In this document: piece after piece, positions 50,902 through 63,520 of the stretch
Position numbering within the stretch: the stretch's first letter is position 1
Layout of the letters: every line of letters begins with the position of its first letter
Assembly (NCBI RefSeq): GCF_010183535.1
Contig: NC_071332.1
Coordinates: 19,530,001 to 19,594,000, forward strand
Length of the DNA stretch: 64,000 nt
From: Caenorhabditis remanei
Taxonomy: Eukaryota; Nematoda; Chromadorea; Rhabditida; Rhabditidae
Direction of reading: 5' to 3'
The notes under the pieces: generated by a model
The model's database searches: none
What the model was told of the DNA's origin: nothing
Seen by the model: only the letters and a program-made list of their open reading frames with translations
Position numbers and translations under genes: made by a program

Positions 50902-52221
50902 GCCGCAGTCTTCAAGGTACTGTATCTATCTGGACTACTTTATTGTCAGCTACCTGATTGTCTTTTTCTCTTTTTTCCACTCGAGACCCATTTTTGTTTT
51001 TGTTTATACCCTGCTCTCCACCCCACCTCCACAATCATCCGTTTCTATTTTCAATATATAAACAAAAAATAAACGAATAAACAAATTGTCTCGACCTTTT
51101 TGTCAGTTGTTAACCTCTAGTTTGATGGTTTAAAAAATTTTCACTTTGTTTTTTTTTTTGGAATTTCTTAAATTTCTTTGAAAAACGCTTAAATTATACT
51201 CATTCGACGCGTCTTGACTTGCTGATTCCAAATATATAGGTTTCATATCTACACGCCACAATCCCGCAGAGTTGCAACGATGTTTGTAGCATGCTGAAAA
51301 TCAAAAAAAAATCAGCGGGATAGCGGAGCATCGTACTAGGACTATTTTTCCAGCTGGAGTAGAATATGGTCATGACTCATTCAAACCGTCTTGACTTGCT
51401 GATTCTGAAAAATATAAATTTCATGGGTCTCGACGCGATTTTGACTGAGTTACGGTAGCTCTAGTGAAAATTTGGATTTTCGAAAATTTTCGAAAGCTTT
51501 CGAAAATCTATAACTTTGTCATTTTGAGACGGATTTTGTTGGTTTTAGGCTCAAAATGTGCGGAATCTTTGGAATTTTCAGGGAAAATTACTTCTAGACC
51601 ATTTTCAAACATGTCTCATGAAGTTCTAGGCATCCAGGTCTCAAAACCTACCGTATTCGCTCATCCACCTCCAAATTTTTATTCTTTCAAAATTACACGA
51701 TACCGATAGATAATGATCAACCTTGTCCATCATGTTTCACTGTCCTTCATACATCTGTCCATCCTCTAAGTTTACCCAGACACATCACATACAAACAGTT
51801 CAAATAGTCTACTCCGTGCGTGCGCGCGAAAATTCTTAGTGAGAGAAATAGAGATAGTGATCGGATCGAGACGCAGATGGTTAGAAAGATTAACACATTG
51901 ATGTTAGGTTGGAATGTTTGACGTTTGGTGTTGATGCGCCTTTAAAGATCTAGTAATACAGTAATCTAGAGCAGTGGGACTCTCGAAATATGAGACGATT
52001 ATTCCATTTTTTGGTTTTTATTCCAAGTACAAAAAATTCCCCAAATTATGAGCTAAAAATCATCAAAGTCTGTCGGAAAATGACAAAGTTAGAGATTTTC
52101 GAAAATTTTCGAAAATCCAAAATTTCACTAAATCTACCGTAACTCAGTCAAAATCGCGTCGAGACCCACGAACTTTATATTTTCAGAATCAACAAGTCAA
52201 GACGCGTCGAATGAGTATAAT
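50902..52221. other. Non-coding with GTCAAGACGCGTCGAATGAG repeat family
   Basis: Inverted and direct copies of the family at 51190-51470 and 52040-52221 (CAGTACGATGCTCCGCTATC). GAGACGCAG is at 51868-51876 beside CGTGCGTGCGCGCG. No gene seen. Confidence 0.5.
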
Positions 52222-53640
52222 CATGACCATATTCCAGTCATTTCGAGAAAAATGTGATTTCCCAGTACGATGCTCCGATATCCCGTTTTCATACTGTAAC
52301 TCAACTTGTTATAATTTTTTATGCAAAATTCAATTGAATCTGCACGTTTTGAGTCAAAAATCAGCAAAATCTGACAAAAATAATAAAGTTACTGATTTTC
52401 GAAAATTTTCGAAAATCCAAAATTTCACTAGAGCTATCGTAACTCAGTCGATATCGCGTCGAGACCCATGAAACTTATATTTTTAGAATCAGCAAGACAA
52501 GACGGTTCGAATGAGTATAATCATGACCATATTCTAGTCCAACTGGAAAAATAGTCCCAGTACGATGCTCCGCTATCCCGCTGACTTTCAGCATGCCACA
52601 AAAATCGTCGTAACTCTGCGGGTTTTCGACGTATAGCTATAAAACACATATTTGTGAAATCAGCAAGTCAAGACGGTTTGAATGACTATAATCATGACAT
52701 GACCATATTCCAGTCATTTCGAGAAAAATGTGATTTCCCAGTACGATGCTCCGATATCCCGTTTTCATACTGTAACTCAACTTGTTATAATTTTTTATGC
52801 AAAATTCAATTGAATCTGCACGTTTTGAGTCAAAAATCAGCAAAATCTGACAAAAATAATAAAGTTACTGATTTTCGAAAATTTTCGAAAATCCAAAATT
52901 TCACTAGAGCTATCGTAACTCAGTCGATATCGCGTCGAGACCCATGAAACTTATATTTTTAGAATCAGCAAGACAAGACGGTTCGAATGAGTATAATCAT
53001 GACCATATTCTAGTCCAACTGGAAAAATAGTCCCAGTACGATGCTCCGCTATCCCGCTGACTTTCAGCATGCCACAAAAATCGTCGTAACTCTGCGGGTT
53101 TTCGACGTATAGCTATAAAACACATATTTGTGAAATCAGCAAGTCAAGACGGTTTGAATGACTATAATCATGACATGACCATATTCCAGTCATTTCGAGA
53201 AAAATGTGATTTCCCAGTACGATGCTCCGATATCCCGTTTTCATACTGTAACTCAACTTGTTATAATTTTTTATGCAAAATTCAATTGAATCTGCACGTT
53301 TTGAGTCAAAAATCAGCAAAATCTGACAAAAATAATAAAGTTACTGATTTTCGAAAATTTTCGAAAATCCAAAATTTCACTAGAGCTATCGTAACTCAGT
53401 CGATATCGCGTCGAGACCCATGAAACTTATATTTTTAGAATCAGCAAGACAAGACGGTTCGAATGAGTATAATCATGACCATATTCTAGTCCAACTGGAA
53501 AAATAGTCCCAGTACGATGCTCCGCTATCCCGCTGACTTTCAGCATGCCACAAAAATCGTCGTAACTCTGCGGGTTTTCGACGTATAGCTATAAAACACA
53601 TATTTGTGAAATCAGCAAGTCAAGACGCGTCGAATGAGTT
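52222..53640. repeat. Three tandem copies of a 476-bp unit
   Basis: Units start at 52222, 52698 and 53174, spacing exactly 476 bases, with no difference seen between copies over most of their length. Contains TCAGCAAGTCAAGACGGTT and CAGTACGATGCTCCG words of the wider family. The identical open frames inside are by-products. Confidence 0.9.
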
Positions 53641-56540
53641 TAATTATAGCATTTTTCAGAAAAATTTAGAAAATTCTGAAAAAATTTTTTTTGAAAATTT
53701 TGATTTTTTTGTAAATTGTAACGTAACCAAATATCGTTCCATCATTCCACAAATCTAATAAATCGTTGAATTAGTAAAATCCGGAGCACATGTGCCGCCC
53801 ATCCATTCCAAAGTTCCAATATCTGATCGGAACCAGATGTGTCTACCCCAACAAATCTTTTCCGTTTTTTTTTCCAACCTTCTTACACAAATCTCATCCC
53901 TTCCCCTTATTTTCTATGCCTACCCAATTCCTCACCACACTATATATGTATGGTATATGTAGGAGAGATGACAAAGATGACAATCTTGGCACTCGGCCAA
54001 GGACGTACCGGTCCGCGGGTGGGGTGGCCAAGGTGCTTCGTTTTTTTTGTGACTTATGGTCTAAGATGCGTTAGCTGGCTAGCCGGTAGTTGTGACCTTG
54101 GCGACCGATTCGCATAGTTTCGAAAATCTTCGTTTTGTGTTACTAGGTTGGAGGTGACAGGTGTTCATGGCTGTCTGTCTTACTGTGGCACCGACAACTT
54201 TGAGATTTTTTTTCAAATATTTTGTTGGAGCCTAGAATTCCAGAATTCCAAGAATTGCGGTCGTTTTAAACCTCAAACCATCAAAATCCGTCTGAAAATA
54301 AAAAAGATACGACAATTTGAAAAATTTCCAAAAATTTCGAAAATTCCAATTTTTGCTAGTTTTAAACCTGTTGTAACTCAGTCAATTTCAGGCCAATTTT
54401 TTCGAAGTTTACATTTTCAGAATCTGTAAGTTAAGACGGTTCGATTGAATATATGCATAACTATTTTTGACTTGAAACTTTGAAAGTATGAGTGTCGATG
54501 CACCATGTTCCTGATTTTCAGCAAGTTTTTTATTCTTCCCTCTTCTTACTCGTTTTTTAAATGAAACTGTTATCAAAAACAAATTCTGCTGTAATTTTCA
54601 TAAAGAGTTTGAAAAATCCTATTTTTTAAATCTAGAACCATCAAAATCCGTTTAAAAATAAAAAAGTTACAATGTTTTGAAAATTTTAAAAATTTTCGAA
54701 ATTTTCAAAAAATTGAAGTTTTACAAAACCTACTGTAACTCAGTCAGTTTCAGCCCAATTTTTTAAAATTAACATTTTCAGAATCTGTAGATTACAATGT
54801 TTCAAATGAAACTAATTATAATCCATGAATTTTCTGGAATTTTTTTTTTTCGATTTTTTGCAAAAAAAAATTTTCACTTCCTCCTCCTCTTTTCTATTTT
54901 TTCGATAAAAATATGCATATTGGTATGAATGTAAACATGCATATGTTTCATGTGATGAATACATTTCCATTTTCAATTATTCTGATTTCTATTCACATCC
55001 CACACACAATGAATTCTCCTGCTATAGCTTTTCCCTCGTATTTTGTGTCATTTTTCGTTAAAAATGTGATTTTTTTGTTATTTTGAATTAAAATCCATGT
55101 TTTCAGAGAATTCTACACTTATAGCAGCAAATCGATAGTAAAAAAAAAATTTAAGAAGAAAGTGAGTTTTTTTTTCCAAAAAAAAATCCCAAAAAAATTT
55201 CCCTCTTATCAGTCCTGGACTTGTAACTTTCTTCAATCTGATCCAATCATCCTAAAATTTTATTTTTCGTAATCAGCAAGTCATGACGGTTCAAATGAGC
55301 ATACTCATGACCGTATTCCTTCAAATCTTCATTGGTCTACCAAGCCTCCAGAACGATGCACCACTATCCCTCCCAGTCACTTAAGCTACCGTGACTCCCT
55401 GATTTTCGTGACAAGACCCATGAGACTCTTTTTTTTGGAATCAGGAGCTCAAGACGGTTCGAATGAGTATAATCATGACATAGTTTTAAGAATTTTTTTT
55501 TTTGGAAATTTTTGAATTTTTTTTTCAAAATTTTCAAAAAAATATTGTTTTTGTTAAGAACACTTTCTAGACCCAAATTTTACGTTTAAAACCAATTTTA
55601 AGTTCAAAAAACTTGAAAAAACCCGTTTTCCACTCCAAAAATGCCCTTTTTTCCCCTTCTTTAAGCCAACTTGTTCACCTCCACTAACAAGTCAGCATTC
55701 TAGTCTTTAACCTACCATAACTCCCCAATTTTCGTGTCAAGACCCACGAGACTTATATTTTTGGAATCAGGAGCTCAAGACGGTTCGAGCGAGTATAATC
55801 ATGATATGGTTTTGAAAAAAGTTTTTTTTTGGAAAATTTTGAATTTTTTTTTTCAAAATTTTCAAAAAATTCTTTTATACTAAAAACACTTTCTAGACCC
55901 AAATTTTGCGTTTAAGACCAATTTTAATATCTAAAAACTTGAAAAAAACCAGTTTTCCACTCCAAAAATGCCCTTTTTCCTCTTCTTTAAGCCAACTTGT
56001 TCCCGTCCTCCCCCTTACAAGCCTCCCATCTTCCCCTTTTTTCGAATTTCCACACATTTTCTTATTTTCTCCCTTTCATTCCCCCTATGGACACATTCAG
56101 AAACCAGTTTTTCGACCATTTCGAAACACTTCTCCTTCTCCTCCTCTCGTTGTCGCCATTGGCAGTTTTTTGTTAGTTTTCCCATTTCTCAGCGATTCAT
56201 TGTGTGTTTTCGATGGTTAGATGAAGTCTAGGTGTGTTTTAAGTGCAATTTTTGGAAATTTCAGTGGTTTTTTACTATGGGGGACTAGAAAAAATAGAGA
56301 AAACTGTTCTAGGCCACTAAAATTTTTTTTGAAAATTTTCTAATTTTCTGGTTTTTACTTTTAAAGGATTTTTCTCGGTTTTTCCAGTGCCCATAGGTAG
56401 TTTTTGATGAGAAATTCAAATTTTTGAGTGTCGCGTGGCCGAGAAAATTTCCAAAATTTCTGGGCCACCAATTTCTAGGCCACCGCTTCACCTTGTTTAT
56501 TGTTGACACCAAACTTTATGAAAAGGGACTAAAATGGACA
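53641..56540. other. Non-coding, diverged copies of the same repeat family
   Basis: Diverged copies of GAATCAG...AAGACGGTTCGAATGAG at 54415-54450, 55255-55330, 55430-55480 and 55740-55810. CTAGGCCACC words at 56310-56490. A GC-richer patch at 53960-54180 has no supported gene. Confidence 0.4.
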
Positions 56541-58880
56541 GAGAATGACCAAGTGTTGACACTTTATTTGAAAAAAAAAAATGGAGAGTGAACGAATTCG
56601 TTTGTTGTCGCCTCTCCTCCCGACTTGACTTTGTTTTGTTTACGTTTAGGGGTGTACTACCTGGTACTTATTCACTAGTGGTCAGTGAAATTATTAAATT
56701 TTTATTATTGTTACAAACCGCCAGTTTTTTAGACGATTTTAAAGCAGAAAATACCGGAAAATGTATTTTTTTTTACTTTAAAAATTTGAATTTATTTTCG
56801 GGGTACTGTATTTAATTGAGAAAGTGTGCAGTCTGCATACACCGGATTTGACGAGCAATAAAAATTAATTTTTTTCGGATTTTCGGCGCGTTTTTTATCG
56901 GTTTTAGAGCTAAACGCCCGGTTTTTTCGCATTTTTCGACTGAAAAAAGTCATTTTTGGATTGTTTAATCGCTAAAATCAACAATTTTGACTAATTTCCG
57001 TTAGGTTTCCATAAGAAAAATTAGTTTTTTTGCCTTCTGTGATTTTTTGCCAAATTTTTGCGAATTTTTTAGTAATATTAGCGATTTTAGGTGGTTTTTC
57101 TCGTAGTTTTCATGTAAAACTCGTTAGTTTTCACTACTTTTCTGTCTAGAATATAGGTTTTCTCGAGTTTTCGAAAATTGGCGAAAAAAAATTTATTCGA
57201 AAAAAGAGGCTTTTTGGTTATTTTTTCTCGATTTTTAGTATGAAAACTGTGATTTTCTTGATTTTTAGTATGAAAATCGTGTTTTCCGCCTATTTTTTGT
57301 CTGGAAATCGTGTTTTCCTAGTTTTTCAGAAATTTTTGCGAAAAATTGTAATTTTCAACGATTTTTTATTTAAAAGTCATATTTTCGTGTTTTTAACGCG
57401 AAAAAGCTGGTTTTTTTTTTACTAAAATCACCCTCCGCCGTTGAAATTCAAAAAATTCAACTAAAGATCAATTTTTTTCCCAAAAATTGCAAAAAAAATC
57501 ACTTTTTTTCCAAAAATCCCAAAAATTGCACTTTTTCCTATCCGTCTCCGGCAAAAATCATCATTAGACCCATCTGGCAGTGCCCTCTTTCTTCTCTCAT
57601 TTCATTTCTCTCCGCTTCGTTCAATTATCCATCAATTTCTCTTTTTCCTTCAAACAGATGTGGTGTCTGTTGCATTCGGACACGAAAATGTTGCAATTTT
57701 CCAATTTTTTTGAAGATTTTGCGTGATTTTGGGCGATCTTAGGCCATTTTTAACCGAAAAATCGGCTGAAAACGCTCCCAAGGCGCCCCAGATAACCTCG
57801 TTCTGTAAAAACGCTCCCAAGGCGCGCCAGTTTGAGTATTTCGAAATAAAACATTTTCCTTGACATTTGATTTATTAAAAGACGGGGGAAACTACGGTTT
57901 TGATTAGTTTCTATTTCGGCGTGTGCACTCAAAAAAAGTGATTTATTGAATTCGGGAGAATTTTGGTCATTTTTGAGCTATTTTGAGCGGAAAAATTTGG
58001 TTTTCAGAGGAATTTTAGGCCAGAAATTGAGTTTTCTTCCTTCTTCTTCGGAAAAATCTCAATTTTTACAACCGAAAAATGTGAATTTTCCGGCTGAAAA
58101 TGGTCGAAAAACCTGTTTCTCCGTAGAAAACGTGTCAGAGGCCGCGCCAGACTCGTAGATTTTCACAATTTTAGACGGTTTTTGGATCTAAAAACGCGTC
58201 AAAGGCACGCCAGTTCGCGTAGATTTTTACAAATCTAGAGATTCTTTGGTTCGCTTTTATCGGAAAACAGCCGAAAAACGCGCCGCAGGCACGCCAGATT
58301 TAGCGTTTCGGACTGTTTTTCAGCCAAAATCGCAGTTTCATGAGTTCCAAATGTCAAAATTGCGATTTTCAGCCGATTTTACCTTCCAGATATGAAAATT
58401 TGAGTTTTTCGAACTGATTTTAGTCTAAAAACAAGATTTTCAAGCGATTTTCTTTCTTTGGAGCTGAAAATTGCAGTTTTTGATGAATTCTCAGCCGAAA
58501 AACGAGGTTTTCAGCTTCCTTGATTCATGAGACCGTGAGCACAAAACGCGTCAAAGGCACGCCAGACTTGTAGATTTTTACGATTCTAGGCGGTCTTTGG
58601 TTCGTTTTTATCGGAAAACAGCTGAAAAAACGCGTCACAGGCACGCCAGCGCCCCGTTTTTTGAGTCGTTCGTTTTAGAACCAAAACGGTTTCTGAACAT
58701 TCAGATTTTCAGCCCCAAAAAACGGAAAAAAGCCAATTTCCGGGTGCTACCAAATCTAATTTTCGTAATGATCTCCTCACCGGAACCTTACGATTTTTGT
58801 CGTTCCCCCAACAAATTTGTCTCTTAAAAATAAGAAGAGAAGAGGCTTTTAGCTTCTAGCCATAATAGAGTATCCAATTA
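56541..58880. other. AT-rich non-coding; CGCGCC fold-back units at 57770-58660
   Basis: 57100-57420 is a loose repeat of TTTTAGTATGAAAATCGTG. 57770-57835 and 58130-58660 hold AACGCGTCAAAGGCACGCC units. No gene seen. Confidence 0.4.
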
Positions 58881-58884
58881 CTCT

Positions 58885-58962
58885 GAGCAGTGCTCTCTCT
58901 CGGTGGGAACCCCCGGCTCCCACCGCCAGGCACACTTGAGAGAGAGGGGACGAGAGCACTAG
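58885..58962. other. Strong GC-rich hairpin
   Basis: GGTGGGA pairs with TCCCACC around the loop ACCCCCGGC, inside a wider pairing of TGCTCTCTCTC with GAGAGAGAG/GAGAGCA. Lies in a pyrimidine/purine-rich promoter-like patch. Could be an RNA hairpin or simply a regulatory palindrome. Confidence 0.4.
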
Positions 58963-59197
58963 CAAATAAACAAGAGCGGTCATCTCTGTCTGTTTTTTGT
59001 TAGTGGTTTTACCCCTGCCTCCTCCTTTATTAAGAAGTGACCATCAGCTGACTACTGGCGGCGGTGCGCACCGAAAATAGATTTGGGAGCATTTTCTCAC
59101 GATTTTGGTCAGTTTTTTGACCATTTTTGTCTGGAGTTTTGGTAGTAACGCTGTTCACTGTAACTTTCTGAATTTCGTCCTCTAAGGAGTACTGTAG

Positions 59198-59693
59198 CAG
59201 AGTTGTACGGAATGCGATTTTTCAGTTTCCGGAATCCGGAACCGGTATGAGATTTTAGATTTTCCGGAATACGGAATCCGGAACCGGAATCAAATTTTCG
59301 AAATTCGGAATCCGGAACCGGAATGACGAAAAAACCCGGAATTCCGGAATTTCTCGGAATCCGGAATCCGGAATGATTCGATAAATTTGCAAGGCCAAGT
59401 CATTTTTTCGAGTGTTTTTAATGATATATAAAGTTTAAAACTACTTTTGAGGATCAAAACTGAAAAAGAAGTAATGCAGTTGTCTTTAAAACTCAAAAAA
59501 ACTTTTAAAATTTAAGCTTCAGGATTCCGGAAAAAAAATTCAAAAAACCGGAATCCGGAATCGGAATGAAAATTTTCATTTTCCGGAATCCGGAATCCGG
59601 AACCGGAATGAACATTTTCCGGAATCCGGAACCGGAACCGGAATGTCAAAAAAAAAACCCGGAGTTCCGGAATCCGGATTCCGGAAAACTATG
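59198..59693. mobile_element. 496-bp hAT-like MITE filled with CCGGAATCCGGAA repeats
   Basis: Direct 8-bp duplication TACTGTAG at 59190-59197 and 59694-59701. Ends CAGAGTTGTACGGAA and, inverted, CATAGTTTTCCGGAA (12 of 15 match). The interior consists mostly of CCGGAATCCGGAACCGGAA-type repeats at both sides of an AT-rich middle. Confidence 0.8.
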
Positions 59694-59879
59694 TACTGTA
59701 GATCCTTGCCGGTACTATATTGGTCACTGTAACTTGTTGGTCAATGTAACTTGGAAATTTTGGAAAATTCCAGAATTTTGAGTACTGTAGCTCCTTGGTA
59801 CTGTACTGGTCACTGTTACTGTGGTTGGAGTTGCTTTTTTTAAAGGGAAATTTGATCCAAAAATGAGTCATTTCCAAGT

Positions 59880-60250
59880 TTTTGGATTGTTTTTCAACCA
59901 AAATCGCAGTTTCATGACTTCCTAATGTCAAAATTGCGATTTTCAGCTAATTTTACTTTCCATATAAGAAAATCTGAGATTTTGAACTGGTTTTCAGTTG
60001 AAAAACAAGATTTTTCAGTGATTTTCTTTGAGAAAACTTGGCTGAGCAGAAAATATCGGTTTTTGATGGATTTCCAGCCGGAAACCGAGATTTTCAAGCG
60101 ATTTTCTTTCAGAAAACGTGCAGAATGCTCGCGGGCTGAAAATTGCAGTTTTTCATGGATTTTCAGCCAATTTCAGTCCCTCTCGCTTCCAATTCCTCCA
60201 TTTTTCTCCTCATTCCCTCAATATCTTAAAGTACACTGTACTTTCTGTGT
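59880..60250. repeat. Module shared with 62400-63520
   Basis: Contains ATCGCAGTTTCATGAC, TGTCAAAATTGCGATTTTC, CAGAATGCTCGCGGGC and the end CTTAAAGTACACTGTACTTT. Diverged copies at 58325-58480, 62625-62900 and 63000-63520. Confidence 0.75.
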
Positions 60251-60546
60251 GTATTGTAACTTCAGATTCTAGAGATTCTGGAGCTCAGCTCAAAAAACTG
60301 AATTAGGGAGCTTCAAAGCCTTCTGGAAGGCTGAAATTCGGATTTTTTGGATCTAGGCGATTCTGGAGCCTTCTGAAACCCTCTCAGAATCAGAATTTCC
60401 AAATCTAGCAGATTCTGAATAATTCTGTAGAGTTTTTGATCTGAAACTTCAGAAATTTCGCATTCAGATCCTCGATTTCAGAGAATTCTGAAAATCAGGA
60501 GAATACTGTTGAAATTTTCCGGATTTTCAGTCAAAAATGAGGTTGG

Positions 60547-60806
60547 GAATAGCCAAGAGACGATTTTTTCAGTATAGATCCGTCTAGATGTAGCTAAAAA
60601 TGAGATTTTCGAGGTTCTAGTCCCGGAAATTCTGAAACTCCAGGATAAATTTATCCAGAATCCTTTCAGAACCTCAATGGAGGATTATAGAGTGTTCTGG
60701 ATAAATTTGTCCTGGAGATTCCGAATTTTCGGGACTAGAACCTCAAAAACCTCATTTTTAGCTGTATCTAGACGGATCTATACTGAAAAAATCGTATCTT
60801 GGCTAT
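60547..60806. repeat. 260-bp palindrome
   Basis: GAATAGCCAAGA...CGATTTTTTCAGTATAGATCC on the left is mirrored at 60770-60806. The arms pair through GGTTCTAGTCCCG and TCCAGGATAAATT, centre near 60677. No target duplication seen. Lies 18 bases from the next element. Confidence 0.8.
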
Positions 60807-60823
60807 TCTAAAACTGTTTGGAT

Positions 60824-61391
60824 CAGAGTTGAGCGGAATTCCGCCTTCCGCCTTCCGCCTTCCGCTTTCCGCCACTTTTTTCTTTCCGCCTTCCGCTTTC
60901 CGCTCTCCGCCGAAAAATGTTTTGTTCCGCCTTCCGCTTTCCGCTTTCCGCCAAACATTTTCCTATTTCCGCTTTCCGCCTTCCGCCTTCCGCTGTTCAA
61001 AGATTTTTCCTCAGCTTGAAAAATTTGATCACCTATTCCAATTTACTGATATTTTGTGGTTTTTTGCAGCAAAGCTATCAGTTTTTATCAAAAAAACAAA
61101 ATTTAACTCAAATTTAACCATTTTAGTGTTTTTTACTACAAAATAAGGCCAAAATCGTATTTTTGAAAGCGACATTGTGTTCCGCCTTCCGCCTTTTGGC
61201 ATTTTTTTCATTCCGCTTTCCGCCTTCCGCCTTCCGCCAAAAAATTTTCGCTTCCGCCTTCCGCTCTCCGCTTTCCGCCGATATTTTTTAAATTCCGCCT
61301 TCCGCCTTCCGCTTTCCGCCCAAAAAATGTTCATTCCGCTTTCCGCCTTCCGCCTTCCGCCATTTCAAAAACCGCATTCCGCTCAACTCTG
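60824..61391. mobile_element. 568-bp hAT-like MITE filled with CCGCCTTCCGCTTTCCGCC repeats
   Basis: Exact 8-bp duplication GTTTGGAT at 60816-60823 and 61392-61399. Perfect 16-bp inverted ends CAGAGTTGAGCGGAAT (60824-60839; 61376-61391). Two blocks of CCGCCTTCCGCTTTCCGCC satellites (60841-61010, 61177-61378) flank an AT-rich centre. Confidence 0.9.
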
Positions 61392-61399
61392 GTTTGGAT

Positions 61400-62399
61400 C
61401 TCATTTTTTGGCTGAAAATCTGGAAATTTTCTGCAGGATTCGCCTGATTTTCGGAATCTCCTAGAATCCTTCTTTAAGGTTCTGAATCGGGATACTGTAG
61501 CATTCAAGTTACAGTACCAAGTGCTCTATAGCTATCGACTCCCGAAATTCTCTGTGATTAGCCGAAATTTCCACCAGAAATTCGCGACAATTTTCGCAAC
61601 ATTTTCTCGGTGAATTGAAGGCAATTACGATCATTTTCTGGATGGTCATCATCCTTTTCTTCACACTTTTCTCGTTTTCACAGCTATTAACCTCCAAATC
61701 AATATAGCTATCCGTAGTTTGATACCTGATCGCCCACTGTTTCAACAAAGCGGAAAGATTTGGAATTGTGGAGATCGAAAAGCGACTTTTTGACCTAAAA
61801 ACCGTCATTTTTGTCTGAAAAATGCGGTTTTGACTCAAAAATCCAATGCTTTTGTCTAAAAAGTGCTGGTTTTGACCTAAAACAGCCAGTGTTGTCTGAA
61901 AATTGGGATTTTTGACGCGAAATCGGAGGTTTTCGGCTCAAAAATCCCAAATTTTTGTCTGAAAATCCAGTTTTTAAGCAAAAACTGTGGATTATCAACA
62001 CAGATCTCAGTGATCTCCTCCGCTGCTCATTCTATTAATAGCTGCTCCACCAATCGGATTGGTCCAATCCAGGCGGTGCAAACTTCTCTAAAAAGATCAT
62101 ATCTTCTTCTCCTCCTCTTCCACAAAGTACGCAGAGAGACAAAGAAGAAGAAAAAAGAGAAAAAAGAGAAGAAGCGGAAAACTAATCAGAAACTTAATTA
62201 CGACACCACTCGTCTCTCTCTTCTCCATGAGATTCATCTCTATCTCTTTTTCGTTCTTTTCGGACGAAAAACGGAGGAATCCAATTTTGAGAAAATTGAA
62301 CGAGAAAAAGAGAACAAGTGGTCTTTTTTATGTGTGGAGATCACTTTTTGAGCGCTTTTTGAGCAAATTTGAACCAAAAATGATCCGTTTTTGGACTGT
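61400..62399. other. Non-coding, loose repeats and low-complexity
   Basis: 61795-61990 is a loose repeat of TTTTGTCTGAAAATCCG. 62090-62330 is AGAAAAAAGAG-type low complexity with a pyrimidine-rich promoter-like patch. No gene supported. Confidence 0.4.
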
Positions 62400-63520
62400 T
62401 TTTCAGCCAAAATCGCAGTTTCTTGGCTTCCAGATATCAAGAACGCGTCTAAGGTGCGCCAGATGCCGATTCTTCTTTGAAGAAAAACTGATTGGAAACG
62501 CGCCAAAGGCGCGCCAGACTCGTAGATTTTCACAAATATAGGCGGTGGAGATCACTTTATGGTCGCATTTAGTGCGTTTTGAGCAAATTTGAACCAAAAA
62601 TGATCCGTTTGAACTGGTTTTCAGCCGAAATCGCAGTTTCTTGGCTTCGAAATGTCAAAATTGCGATTTTCCGCTGATTTTACCTTCCAGATAGGAAAAT
62701 CTGAGTTTTAAGCTGGTTTTCAGTCGAAAAACTTGATTTTTCAGTGATTTTCTATGAGAAAACTTGGCTGAGCAGAAAATAGCGGTTTTTATGGATTTTT
62801 AGCGGGAAACCGAGATTTTCAAGCGATTTTATTCCAGAAAACGTGCAGAATGCTCGCGGGCGGAAAATTGCAGTTTTTCATGGATTTTCAGCCAAAAAAC
62901 GAGATTTTCAGCTTCCTTATGTGGATATCACTTTTTGGCCGCTTTCAGTGCGTTTTTAAGCAAATTTGCTCCAAAAATGACCCGTTTGGACTGTTTTTTC
63001 AGCTAATATCGCAGTTTCGTCACCTCCAGCTGTCAAAATTGTGTTTTAAACCAATTTTCAGCTCCAGATCTGAAAATCTGAGTTTTTGAACTGGTTTTCA
63101 GTCGAAAAACAAGTTTTTTCGGCGAGTTCCTTTCAGAAAACTGGGCTCAGCCGAAAATTGCAGTTTTTATGGATTTTCAGCCGGAAAACGAGGTTTTCAG
63201 CTAATTTTAAGCTGAAAATCGGGTTTTTATCGGTTTTTTTTACCTCCAGCTGTCAACATGGCGTTTTAGACCAATTTTCAGCTCCAGATATGAAAATCTA
63301 AGTTTTTGAACTGGTTTTCAATCGGAAAACCAGATTTTTCAGTGATTTTCATCCAGAAAACGTGCAGAATGCTCCCGGGCTGAAAATTGCAGTTTTTCAT
63401 GGATTTTCAGCCTATTTTAAGCTTGAAACTGAAAATTTTCAGTCCCTTTCGCTTCCAATTCCTCCAGTTTTCTCCTCATTTCTTCAATATCTTAAAGTAC
63501 ACTGTACTTTCTCTCTTCTT
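62400..63520. repeat. Three diverged copies of the 59880-60250 module
   Basis: See the partner at 59880. CAGAATGCTCGCGGGC recurs near 62846 and CAGAATGCTCCCGGGC near 63365. The last copy ends with the palindrome AAAGTACACTGTACTTT at 63495-63511. Confidence 0.7.

Noticed and set aside
52637..53423. Repeated 68- and 97-residue frames
   Set aside because: They arise from the triplicated 476-base non-coding unit.
53790..54117. Two overlapping frames near 53.8-54.1 kb
   Set aside because: Both frames are similarly open, no splice sites or family resemblance; only a GC-richer patch.
60803..61464. Repetitive frames of PLSAFRLPP / RRKAESG type
   Set aside because: Translation of the CCGCCTTCCGC satellite inside the hAT-like element.
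62010..62351. 113-codon frame rich in Lys/Glu
   Set aside because: Low-complexity AAGAAGAAAA sequence; no homology or signals.
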